50,374 nucleotides of DNA from Candidatus Marithrix sp. Canyon 246 (GTDB lineage Bacteria > Pseudomonadota > Gammaproteobacteria > Beggiatoales > Beggiatoaceae): NCBI RefSeq assembly GCF_001723685.1, contig NZ_MCBX01000020.1, forward strand, positions 1 to 50,374, in the 5' to 3' direction. Every line of letters begins with the position of its first letter. Position 1 is the first letter of the stretch. Made by a program: the position numbers and the translations under genes. Positions 20,984-34,330 of the stretch are shown here, piece after piece. Under the pieces are notes generated by a model. That model worked only from the letters and a program-made list of their open reading frames with translations, was not told the DNA's origin and searched no databases.

Positions 20984-20991
<8 letters not shown>
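15994..20991 (+). CDS. Double hybrid sensor kinase (propeller-HK-REC-HK-REC)
   Basis: A 1665-residue protein from the ATG at 15994; a TTG 15 bp earlier is in frame, but the ATG aligns with the start of the upstream paralogue. Order: signal peptide (1-21), propeller sensor (about 25-660), Y_Y_Y (about 670-750), one transmembrane helix (about 770-790), HisKA with H816 ([11 protein letters not shown]), HATPase_c ending near 1030, a linker encoded by a palindromic repeat (about 1036-1073), receiver with D1132 ([10 protein letters not shown]), second HisKA with H1227 ([11 protein letters not shown]), second HATPase_c, second receiver with D1514 ([10 protein letters not shown]), and a helical C-terminal module. 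All catalytic residues are present, so it can relay phosphate internally. There is no HPt or DNA-binding output. It overlaps the third kinase by 8 bp, indicating translational coupling. The ligand is unknown. Confidence 0.93.
19102..19210. repeat. Palindromic repeat inserted in frame inside the kinase gene
   Basis: Left arm GGTGGGTTTC...TACCCACCCTAC and right arm GTAGGGTGGGTAGAG...GAAACCCACC are inverted copies around a short spacer that includes a (TGCTAC)n-like run. The arms are the same units as in the intergenic palindrome at 36571-36665, but arranged with the GTAGGG ends facing inward. The insert has no stop in the kinase frame and adds about 37 residues ([16 protein letters not shown]...) between the HATPase and the receiver. 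Confidence 0.85.
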
Positions 20992-26924
<5,933 letters not shown>

Positions 26925-26932
<8 letters not shown>

Positions 26933-27253
26933 ATATATCATTGTTTTTTGTGAGGGGCTTTTTTAACTCGTATTTTATCTGTAAATGGTTTTTTTCCGTA
27001 TAAGAAAAAGGTGAAAGAGTAGAAAATAGATTAAATAATTTAAAAGAATCATTAGATTTAGATGAATTAAACCATTATGAAATAACAAATAAAAATGATT
27101 ATCAAATGCAATAATAAATCAGTGACAGAGGGTAATCCTCAATTTAAAAAGCAAAAATCAGTTATTTCAATTGCTGGGCAACTACAATTTTCAGGTTCTA
27201 GTAATGCTGTTATTATTGCTAATAGTGATTATATAAAAAAGATGATATATTGA
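26925..27253 (+). pseudogene. Broken TOPRIM-like partner gene of the ParB/AAA ATPase
   Basis: The ATG at 26925 overlaps the ATPase stop, a coupled arrangement. It reads MDKYIIVFCEGLF and then stops; a one-frame shift continues AFLTRILSVNGFFPYKKK. VFCEG...AFLTRIL fits the first TOPRIM motif (hydrophobic strand, E-G, then the entry helix) of DUF3226/DUF4435/OLD-type nucleases. Later pieces read VENRLNNLKESLDLDELNHY and SVISIAGQLQFSG, up to a stop at 27253. Deletions have removed most of the middle. The TOPRIM assignment rests on a short motif and is moderate. Confidence 0.55.
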
Positions 27254-27296
27254 AGAATACTCACTGTAAAAATATAATAAAATTATTTAAACAACC

Positions 27297-28187
27297 ATGA
27301 ATAAAGAAAAAACTAAACAAGCCGCTAAATTAATTAAAAAATTAACTGATCCAGATTATGTAATGTCTGACTCTAAGACTATGTCTGGTAAGAAGTTACA
27401 GAAAATAACACATAGTTTAGGGCAATATCCTTATTCAGAAAGAATTGAATTAGAGGAATATGAACATAATAAACATCTGTTACAAGTTGAATTATTAAAG
27501 GTTCAAAGTTGGGTTAAAGAATCTGGGCAACGTATTGTTGGTTTGTTTGAGGGGCGTGATGCCGCTGGTAAGGGTGGTACTATAAAACGTTTTATGGAAC
27601 ATTTAAACCCTCGCGCTGCACATGTTGTTGCCTTAGAAAAGCCTACTGAACGTGAACAAGGTGAATGGTATTATCAACGTTATATCAAACAACTTCCTAC
27701 TAAGGGTGAAATGATTTTTTTTGATCGTTCTTGGTATAATCGCGCTGGTGTTGAACGGGTAATGGGTTTTTGCACTGATAATGAATATTTAGAATTTATG
27801 CGTCAAACTCCAGCTCTTGAACGTATGTTGGTGAATTCTGGAGTTCGTTTATTTAAGTTCTGGTTTTCAGTAAGTCGTCAGGAGCAGTTACGTCGTTTCC
27901 ATTCCAGAAAACACGATCCGGTGAAACAATGGAAATTAAGCCCTATTGATGTGTTATCATTAGATAAGTGGGATGATTATACTAAGGCTCGTGAGGCGAT
28001 GTTTTTTTATACTGATACTGCTGATGCGCCTTGGATAATAATTCGTTCTGATGATAAAAAACGGGCACGCATTAATTGTATGCGTTATTTTCTTAACCAA
28101 TTAGATTATCCAGATAAAAATCTGGAGTTAGTTTCTAAAGCGGATCCATTAATTGTGGGTACGGTAAATTCAATTTATAAGGATTAA
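27297..28187 (+). CDS. ppk2: Polyphosphate kinase 2
   Basis: A 296-residue cytoplasmic enzyme of the PPK2 family, which moves phosphate between polyphosphate and nucleotides (usually making GTP or ATP). The Walker A-like FEGRDAAGKGGTIKRF spans about 85-100, and the Walker B-like MIFFDRSWYNRAGVERVMG lies near 140-158. HSRKHDPVKQWKLSP near 205-220 and a lid region follow. The single-domain length is normal for class I PPK2. A small Lys/Ala-rich gene follows 3 bp later and is almost surely cotranscribed. A scrap of a second ppk2 is found at 31066-31150. Polyphosphate storage is well known in large sulfur bacteria, which fits the proposed host. Confidence 0.95.
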   Translation: MNKEKTKQAAKLIKKLTDPDYVMSDSKTMSGKKLQKITHSLGQYPYSERIELEEYEHNKHLLQVELLKVQSWVKESGQRIVGLFEGRDAAGKGGTIKRFMEHLNPRAAHVVALEKPTEREQGEWYYQRYIKQLPTKGEMIFFDRSWYNRAGVERVMGFCTDNEYLEFMRQTPALERMLVNSGVRLFKFWFSVSRQEQLRRFHSRKHDPVKQWKLSPIDVLSLDKWDDYTKAREAMFFYTDTADAPWIIIRSDDKKRARINCMRYFLNQLDYPDKNLELVSKADPLIVGTVNSIYKD

Positions 28188-28190
28188 ATT

Positions 28191-28400
28191 ATGGCAGATA
28201 AACAAGAACTTAAGAAAGCTATTAAAGATGCTGTTAAAGCAGCTAAAGATGCTAATAAAGCAGCAAAGATCGCTAAAAAAGCGGCAAAACAAGCTAGCTT
28301 AGCTATGATAAATGTTAAGGCTTCCGCTGATACTGCAACTAAGCGTGTCAAAAAAGCGGTTAAAAAAAGCAAGGTACAAAAGAAAGTAAAAGATAAATAA
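28191..28400 (+). CDS. Small Lys/Ala-rich histone-H1-like protein
   Basis: A 69-residue, strongly basic, helical protein built of AAK/KKA repeats (AAKDANKAAKIAKKAAKQA), with a Lys-rich tail. It begins 3 bp after ppk2, with an AAGGA ribosome site overlapping the end of ppk2, so it is a real coupled gene. Such AlgP/H1-like sequences bind nucleic acid or polyanions. Next to ppk2, a role in binding polyphosphate granules or DNA is a reasonable inference, but not shown by the sequence. Confidence 0.75.
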   Translation: MADKQELKKAIKDAVKAAKDANKAAKIAKKAAKQASLAMINVKASADTATKRVKKAVKKSKVQKKVKDK

Positions 28401-28419
28401 GTAATATTTTTAGACTCAT

Positions 28420-28446
28420 CTGACAGGTTTATTAAAAATTTGTCAG
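28420..28446. terminator. Degenerate CCTGACAGG hairpin between convergent genes
   Basis: CTGACAGGTTTATT and its imperfect complement form a hairpin between the H1-like gene and the minus-strand gene at 28456. It belongs to the family at 2622-2653 and probably works as a bidirectional terminator. Confidence 0.55.
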
Positions 28447-28455
28447 ACAATGTGT

Positions 28456-29085
28456 TTATTTCTTAGCTACTTCCCCATACCCAGATATCCCTCCTTCATT
28501 AACATTAGCTTGGCTGAGCAAATCAGTATCTTGTACAAAAATTTTATAACCCTCTTTACAGCTTAAATATAACCATTGTTCTGCTGGATGTGCTGGAAAT
28601 TTAATGCGTTTGAACTGAGTGGAGTTATCTATACACTTAGCTTCTATGTCTGTCTTGTCACTTAAAAGGTAAGAACAAAAACCTTCAGAAAGATAAAACT
28701 CATTTTTAATTGTATCCCCCTTTTTCACCTTTTGATCCTCAAGAATAGTATCCTGCTGAACTAAATAATTTATTTTTGGAGTGATAGAGTAATAGTTGAT
28801 AAGACTGATTTTATCTTTAGTCCATGGGTGATAAATACCTGTTTTAATGCTGCATACCTTCTTCTTGCCAAGATTCCTTAATGAAGAGTATCCGATAACT
28901 GTACTCCAGTTATTTTTACTAGGTTGAACATGAATTACAGGATTTGGATATTCTCCACTCCAGAAATTGTAAGTGATCATCGTGTGAGTAACTCCATCAC
29001 GAGTGATGGGGAGTAAATAGGAGTCTTCGCTAGCATGAAGAAGCCCTGTAAAACTAAGTAATAAAAAGCTTACTAATAACTTCAT
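28456..29085 (-). CDS. Exported hypothetical protein
   Basis: A 209-residue protein with a signal peptide (MKLLVSFLLLSFTGLLHA, cut before SEDSY). The mature protein is beta-rich, with several cysteines (KVCSIKTG, GFCSYLL, AKCIDN, LSCKEG) that could form two disulphides. I see no catalytic motif and do not recognise a family. A likely periplasmic or surface location is all that can be said. It is monocistronic and convergent with the ppk2 pair. The 290 bp upstream (29086-29376) contain its promoter on the minus strand and, from 29136, the left edge of the duplicated rph segment. Confidence 0.7.
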   Translation of the reverse strand: MKLLVSFLLLSFTGLLHASEDSYLLPITRDGVTHTMITYNFWSGEYPNPVIHVQPSKNNWSTVIGYSSLRNLGKKKVCSIKTGIYHPWTKDKISLINYYSITPKINYLVQQDTILEDQKVKKGDTIKNEFYLSEGFCSYLLSDKTDIEAKCIDNSTQFKRIKFPAHPAEQWLYLSCKEGYKIFVQDTDLLSQANVNEGGISGYGEVAKK

Positions 29086-29261
29086 TTGTTTTTTTCTCCA
29101 ACTTAATTAATAAATTTCAGACTATTTCCAGTTCTCAAGATAGGCAAAGGCGGATATGGTCAAAACAAGCTTTAATATCCGTATCCAAAATCCATTTTGG
29201 CTAATTATTTTTTTTGATGTTACCATATAGTAAAATATTTTTCAAGAAAATAAAAACTGTC

Positions 29262-29294
29262 AGACCTGTCAGGTTTTAAAAACCTGACAGGTCT
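29262..29294. repeat. CCTGACAGG palindrome, present only in the left duplicate
   Basis: Two AGACCTGTCAGGTTT-type arms in inverted orientation lie in the leader of the broken rph copy. The corresponding place in the right copy (about 35740-35765) has a different short AT-rich sequence and no palindrome. Confidence 0.7.
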
Positions 29295-29376
29295 TTAGGC
29301 CAAAATATTTGAAAAACCTCTAATACACTTCATAAAGCAGAGTGCTTATCATCAAATTTAAACACAAGGATATTTC

Positions 29377-29862
29377 ATGCGCCCAAGTGGTAGAGAAGCT
29401 AATCAACTTAGAAAAATTAAACTGACTCGCAATTATACTAAACATGCTGAAGGTTCCGTGTTAGCGGAATTTGGAGATACTAAGGTGATTTGTACCGCTA
29501 GTATTGAGGAGCGTGTGCCTAGATTTCTGAAAGATAAAAAAAGTGGTTGGCTTACTGCTGAATATGGTATGTTACCTCGTTCTACCAATTCTCGTATGGC
29601 ACGTGAAGCTTATCGTGGTAAACAAGGTGAGCGTACTATTACTATAGATTGTGATGTCATTCAAGCTGATGGTGGTACACGCACTACTGCAATTACCGGG
29701 GCTTATATAGCATTAGTTGACGCTGTAGATTTTTTAATCAAACAGCAAAAAATTAAAACCAATCCTATTAAAGGGGCTATAGCCGCTGTATCTGTAGGTA
29801 TTTATAAGGCTGTATCAATTTTAGATTTAGATTATCTGAAACGGAATTGCAAGCAATATTAA
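29377..29862 (+). pseudogene. rph: Broken RNase PH gene (left copy)
   Basis: It reads as 161 residues but, compared with the intact copy at 35840, lacks 72 bp in frame (GKQG joins directly to ERTITIDC, removing 24 residues of the conserved core). It then loses about 98 bp after LDLDY and a further piece near the 3' end, so the C-terminus is frameshifted to LKRNCKQY. RNase PH needs the missing core and C-terminal helix for its hexamer and active site, so this copy should be inactive. The deletion ends carry short repeats (for example CGTACT and CAAT). Confidence 0.88.
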
Positions 29863-29936
29863 AATGAACACTACAAATATTTTTGTAGAAAATACATAAT
29901 ATTTAAGATTAGATAAAACACAAAGCAATATAAAAA

Positions 29937-30811
29937 ATGAACACAAAAAATCTCACAGTATTAGCAATATTTACAATTATTATAGTCATTGCTGCGGTAG
30001 TTTTAACGCAGCCAAATGATATTAGCCATGAACAGAAAAAGTTCTTTCCTAATTTAGCCAGTATCATTAATGAAGTTACTGAAATCAACATTCAAACTAA
30101 GGATAATACTATTACTTTAGTACGTAATGATAAGCAGTGGTTTGCCAAAGATAAGCATAATTATCCAATTGATATGGCTAAAGTTAATAAGCTATTATTA
30201 GGTGCGATGAATCCGCTTTATTGACTTTCAAAAATGCAAAAGCTGAAAAAATTATTAGTCTCATAGTTGGAAAAAATAAGCCTGCAAAAGTTGATTCCAG
30301 CTTAAAAGAAATTTATCTACGTTTGCCAGCAGATAAGCAAAGTTGGTTAGTTTTAGGGCAGTTGCCGATTGAAAAAAATGTTACCTTTTGGTTAAATCAA
30401 CAAATTGTGAATATTGAGGATGATCAAATTCGTAAAGTCACAATTAAGCATCCTGATGGTGATAATTTTAGTTTTGCTAAGGCAAAGCCTGATGATGAAG
30501 ACTATCAATTAGAAAATTTGGCTGAAGGTGAAAAAGTCAAATTGCCATATATGCTTAGAAGTATTGCTACAACTTTAAGTAATTTAGAGTTTGATGATGT
30601 TTTTGTAGCAACTGAAATTGAATTTTCTGATACTACTACTGCGGTATTTACTACTTTTGATGATAAAGAAATCACAATGACAATCATGAAAAAGGATGGT
30701 GAATACTATGCCAAATTAAATACAGTTAAAGATTGGGTGTATGAATTAAGTAAATATAAAGTTGATTACTTAATGAAAAAACGTCAAGACTTAGTTAGTC
30801 TTAATCCATAA
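29937..30811 (+). pseudogene. Broken DUF4340 gene (left copy)
   Basis: The first 90-odd residues are intact and almost identical to those at 36717. An 85-bp deletion between two GAAT repeats (junction near 30210) then shifts the frame, so the protein splits into pieces ending at 30224 and restarting at 30221. The rest, to 30811, stays highly similar to the intact gene. Without repair it cannot give the full DUF4340 protein. Confidence 0.85.
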
Positions 30812-31167
30812 TTTATGGTGTTTTATTTTTTATTAATACGCCCTCAAACAAAACAGAGTCAACACTCACCTACTTGCCCGACATTGTCTCTTTGGCATCG
30901 TAGCTCTAGCTTCGCAGCGTTTACGACTCTTAAACGAAGGTTCAATTAGTTTATTCCTATCAGCGGTTTTCCCAAAATCTTTCTCTGTGTGCTACTCAAT
31001 CAATCTTTACTATAGATATCTGCAAATGAATTGATATTTAAATTTACAAGTTAAATTTACTCGTAAAATTAAGCCCTATTGATGTGTTATCATTAATCAG
31101 ATTATCCAGATAAAAATCTAGCTTTAGCTTCTAAAGTAATTAATAGTGGCTACGGTTTTCCTTAAAA
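30812..31167 (+). pseudogene. Mosaic of gene scraps: yajC, rph and ppk2 fragments
   Basis: About 30818-30857 match the interior of yajC (transmembrane region FYFLLIRPQTK). About 31047-31066 match 20 bp from the 5' part of the intact rph (near 35875). 31066-31095 match ppk2 codons at 27933-27962, and about 31096-31150 match the ppk2 3' end with the part between deleted. The stretch 30858-31046 is unassigned. None is functional. The pieces are joined without spacers, as in illegitimate recombination. Confidence 0.6.
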
Positions 31168-32613
31168 ATGACTGAGAAACAATTAATAGAATTATTAAAT
31201 AATTTGATAAAACAGCCATATGAAAATGAATGGGTTGAATTTAAACTTAATTTTCATTCACCAGAAGAAATTGGCGAACGCATATCTGCTTTATCAAACG
31301 GGGCTTGCATACAAGGGCAATCTTTCGGTTATTTGGTTTTTGGTGTAGAAGATAAAACGCATATTGTTAAAGGAACTTCATTTCAAGCCAAGTCGCACAA
31401 AAAAGGAAACGAAGAGCTTGAACATTGGTTAGCTAACCGTTTAAATCCTCGTATTGATTTTTCTATTTACGAATTTGATTACGAAATTGATAAACATATA
31501 TCTATATTTGTAATACCTGCGACTAAAAATCGCCCCGTAGAGTTTTTGCATCAAGCCTATATTAGAATAGGAAGCATTACCCGCAAGCTTAACGATTTTC
31601 CAGAAAAACAAGCTAAAATATGGAAAAAAGACACGATTCCTTTTGAAAAAGAAATTGCAAAAGACAACTTAAATGCTGCCGATATTACTAAATATTTAAG
31701 CACTGAAACTTATTTCGATTTAATTAAATTACCCTATCCTTCTACTCTGCAAGGCGTGATTGATAAATTTATTGAAGAAAATTTAGTTGTTAAAAATAAA
31801 GGATATGCCATTACTAAATTAGGTGCTTTATTATTTGCTAAAAATCTAAAAAATTTTGAAAGTGTCGAAAGAAAATCAGTAAGAGTCATTGTATATAAAG
31901 GTAAAAATAAAGTTGAAACAGAAAGAGAACAAATAGGGCTAAAAGGTTATGCTTTGGGCTTTGTAGGTTTGATTGATTGGATAAATAGTCAATTACCAGC
32001 TAATGAAGAAATTGGCAAAGCCTTGCGAAAAGATACCCGAATGTATCCAGAAATTGCTGTTAGAGAATTGGTAGCAAACGCATTAATTCATCAAGATTTT
32101 ACCGTAAAAGGGTTTCCAATGATAGAAATATTTACTGATAGAATAGAAATATCAAATTCTGGCACACCATTAGTTACACCAGATAGATTTATTGATGGCT
32201 ACATTTCGCGTAATGATAAATTAGCCGATTTAATGAGGCGAATCGGTTTTTGTGAAGAAAAAGGCAGCGGTTTAGATAAAGTAATTTTTTACAATGAACT
32301 TTATCAACTACCACCAATCAATGTTATTGTTACTGAAAATAGAACTCATGTTTCTATTTACAGCTATAAAACGCTCAATAATTTAGATAAGAAAGAAAAA
32401 ATTAGAGCTTGTTATCAGCACGCTTGTTTAAAATATGTGTCAAATGAAAAAATGACCAATCAATCATTAAGAGAGCGTTTTAAAATTGAAAATAAAAATG
32501 CGGCAATAGCATCAAGAATAATACGCGATGCTTTAAAAGATGGTGTAATAAAAGAAGATGATCCAGAAAGTAAATCAAGAAAATATGCGGGTTATTTGCC
32601 AATTTGGGCTTAA
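31168..32613 (+). CDS. AlbA_2 / HATPase_c_4 ATP-binding protein (COG2865-type)
   Basis: A 481-residue protein. The N-terminal AlbA_2 (Schlafen-related) domain, about 10-135, contains EWVEFKLNF, ALSNGA, GYLVFGVED and the AYIRIGSITRKL end motif. A middle region (about 180-290) precedes a GHKL ATPase (HATPase_c_4, about 290-400) with RELVANALIHQDF (N box), RIEISNSGTP (G1 box) and EKGSGLDKVI (G2 box). A winged-helix-like tail ends the protein. Such proteins are annotated as putative transcriptional regulators or RecG-like and often sit inside type I restriction operons. That fits the hsdR 5' remnant about 100 bp downstream. The role is likely regulatory or defence-related; not proven. Confidence 0.85.
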   Translation: MTEKQLIELLNNLIKQPYENEWVEFKLNFHSPEEIGERISALSNGACIQGQSFGYLVFGVEDKTHIVKGTSFQAKSHKKGNEELEHWLANRLNPRIDFSIYEFDYEIDKHISIFVIPATKNRPVEFLHQAYIRIGSITRKLNDFPEKQAKIWKKDTIPFEKEIAKDNLNAADITKYLSTETYFDLIKLPYPSTLQGVIDKFIEENLVVKNKGYAITKLGALLFAKNLKNFESVERKSVRVIVYKGKNKVETEREQIGLKGYALGFVGLIDWINSQLPANEEIGKALRKDTRMYPEIAVRELVANALIHQDFTVKGFPMIEIFTDRIEISNSGTPLVTPDRFIDGYISRNDKLADLMRRIGFCEEKGSGLDKVIFYNELYQLPPINVIVTENRTHVSIYSYKTLNNLDKKEKIRACYQHACLKYVSNEKMTNQSLRERFKIENKNAAIASRIIRDALKDGVIKEDDPESKSRKYAGYLPIWA

Positions 32614-32716
32614 AATCTTATTTGATGATTATTTGATAATATATAAGCACCATATCTTAACATATTGATACTTTGTGTTTTTTTTATTTGATGGTTATTT
32701 GATAAAACGATAATAT

Positions 32717-32773
32717 ATGAACGAAGCCGAAACAAGAACAGAACTTATAGAACCAAAGTCACTTCATTGGTAA
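32717..32773 (+). pseudogene. hsdR: 5' remnant of a type I restriction subunit gene (hsdR)
   Basis: An ATG reads MNEAETRTELIEPKSLHW and stops. MNEAETR(A/T)E.I.P is the usual N-terminus of HsdR-type proteins, so this is the first 18 codons left after the rest was lost. It follows the AlbA_2 gene in the same direction, as in intact type I operons, and abuts the truncated gene at 32778. Confidence 0.6.
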
Positions 32774-32777
32774 TGTT

Positions 32778-33008
32778 CTACTTCCATTCTTCATATTTCT
32801 GAGATTTCCTGAAGCCAATTTCATGATCTTCGATAGTTTCCCAGTTTACCAACAAAATGTATTTATGTTGCTTTTCTATACATTTTTTAAGGTCATGGCT
32901 AATATAGCCTGACATTGATGATATTATTTTTTCGGCTTTACTGAAGCTTTCTTCAAATAACTCATTTTGACCTTCTTTAATATTCAGCATTGCGACTTTC
33001 AGTACCAT
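32778..33008 (-). pseudogene. C-terminally truncated antibiotic-biosynthesis-monooxygenase (ABM) family gene
   Basis: The 76 residues begin MVLKVAMLNIKEGQNELFEE and contain AEKIISSMSGYISHDL and YILLVNWETIEDH, the ABM-fold pattern of small dimeric proteins. Relatives run about 20 residues further; here the frame stops right after YEEWK, at the junction with the hsdR remnant. The missing last helix/strand suggests that the gene was cut during rearrangement. It may still make a short protein, but I consider it broken. Confidence 0.6.
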
Positions 33009-33109
33009 AATTTTGTTATAAATATGTCGGTTTCAGACTGTGATCGAAAGGGGTATACCCATCAAGTTAGCTATCAGTATTGGAATGAGTTCAAAGGGAT
33101 ACTATCATT

Positions 33110-33235
33110 TAGCCAAAACCAAAGCTATGCAAATGGGCTTAACCAAACGGCTAGTGAACCGCCCCTTGCGGATCCGCATGAGGAGTGGTGTGGGGAAGGT
33201 TAGAGAAAAACTAGCCCTTACCCGATTTAGCCATT
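33110..33235 (+). other. Possible 3' remnant of a group II intron or its host element
   Basis: This stretch is GC-richer than its surroundings. GGGCTTAACCAAACGG, GAACCGCC and GGTGGTGTGGGG-like blocks (about 33135-33200), ending in CCTTACCCGATT, resemble the terminal structural domains downstream of group II intron reverse transcriptases. No reverse transcriptase is nearby. An RNA-structure model search would be needed; the call is tentative. Confidence 0.3.
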
Positions 33236-34330
33236 TTATTTGGATTCCCATTGAAGCTCAGAAAATAACTGAACCATCCATTCCTTAGTTTGCTCTTTGC
33301 AATTGACTGATTCTGAGGTTGTTATCAAACTTTTTATGAAATCTTGTTTTGTACAATCAGGCAACCTAAATAAAATATTCCTTATGTGTGAGTTAATATC
33401 CTGAATTAGCACAAATAATCCATTTTTTTCAAATTCCTTTGTCTTCTTAAATATTGCCTCTTCATTAAACTCTGCCTTAGTGCCATAGATAAAAGCGGCT
33501 TTCTTCCCATGATTATGTAGAACTTTATTAAAAGCATGTTCTACATCGTATTCGTTGAAGTTTTTATCTTTTACTTCTATAGAATAGTAAAATTCTCCAT
33601 CACTATAAATATCAATATCTCCAACCTCTTTTGAGGAAGCACCACTTTGGTTTACCTTGTGGGTTTTAACGGTATAACTACCTTCAATATATAGATGAAG
33701 CAGCAATTCAAGGGAGCCAACAATAATAGCTGATGTTTCACCTTCAAAAGATTTGCTGGTAAACAGTAGAGAAAACTCATAAATTTCTATAAGCTCTGGG
33801 CTGTAATTGCAAACACTTTCAAAAGTCTTATTTGCCTCTTTAATTTGTTCTTGCAGGACAGCAAAGACACAAGCTAAATATTCCTTTGCTTCCTCTGAAG
33901 TTTTTATGGCTGAAAACATTTTGATGAGTAGCAATAGAGTTTCTTTATCTTTCCCCTTTCTCACTGCATTATCTTTGCTGATATGAGTAAACCTTGCTGG
34001 CTTATTAAGAAATGGCTCATTTGAACCGCCAAGAATATTTTTGAGAAAATCACGCTCAAAAGGAACTAGTATTTTATGGCATAAACTTCTAGCATCAAAA
34101 GCACCAGATAAAGGCGCACCTGCTTGTAATGCTATTGGGTTTGCATCATTGTTTGATGCTTTTGCCAAGATGCCATTAACCAAAATATATTTGTATGTTT
34201 TGTGTGTTCCACACAGAACAGTCTTAATCCCCATAGTTATCTCATCACTTTTTGAGCAAGTGCCACGATGAGCTTTTAATATGATTTCTTCTGCTTTTTT
34301 ATGGTCTATATTTACTGGCATATTATCCAA
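33236..34330 (-). CDS. Type II restriction endonuclease, probably SacI family
   Basis: A 364-residue protein that overlaps the upstream C5-cytosine methyltransferase by 8 bp, the standard layout of a type II system. The N-terminal part contains ILVNGILAKASN and FDARSLCHKILVPFE, which I associate with SacI-type endonucleases (SacI cuts GAGCTC). The catalytic core looks like PD-(D/E)XK: VGDIDIYSDGEFYYSIEVKD near 240-258, giving D...ExK. The last 100 residues are helical. The pairing with a C5 methyltransferase agrees with the SacI system. The recognition site cannot be proven from the sequence. The reading frame is full length and intact. Confidence 0.75.
   Translation of the reverse strand: MDNMPVNIDHKKAEEIILKAHRGTCSKSDEITMGIKTVLCGTHKTYKYILVNGILAKASNNDANPIALQAGAPLSGAFDARSLCHKILVPFERDFLKNILGGSNEPFLNKPARFTHISKDNAVRKGKDKETLLLLIKMFSAIKTSEEAKEYLACVFAVLQEQIKEANKTFESVCNYSPELIEIYEFSLLFTSKSFEGETSAIIVGSLELLLHLYIEGSYTVKTHKVNQSGASSKEVGDIDIYSDGEFYYSIEVKDKNFNEYDVEHAFNKVLHNHGKKAAFIYGTKAEFNEEAIFKKTKEFEKNGLFVLIQDINSHIRNILFRLPDCTKQDFIKSLITTSESVNCKEQTKEWMVQLFSELQWESK

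Larger units (their letters stand above)
29136..30857 (+). repeat. Segmental duplication, left (decayed) copy of rph-DUF4340-yajC
   Basis: From 29136 the sequence follows 35630 onward (identical over long stretches, with inverted-repeat leader GGATAT...ATATCC). It carries on through rph, the DUF4340 gene and into the middle of yajC, where similarity ends near 30857 (right copy about 37856). The left copy has at least five deletions and one extra palindrome; the right copy has one extra palindrome. Confidence 0.85.

Noticed and set aside
32967-33288. Two overlapping plus-strand frames near the intron-like stretch
   Set aside because: They overlap each other and both neighbouring minus-strand genes, and are better explained as frames through structured, GC-richer remnant DNA.
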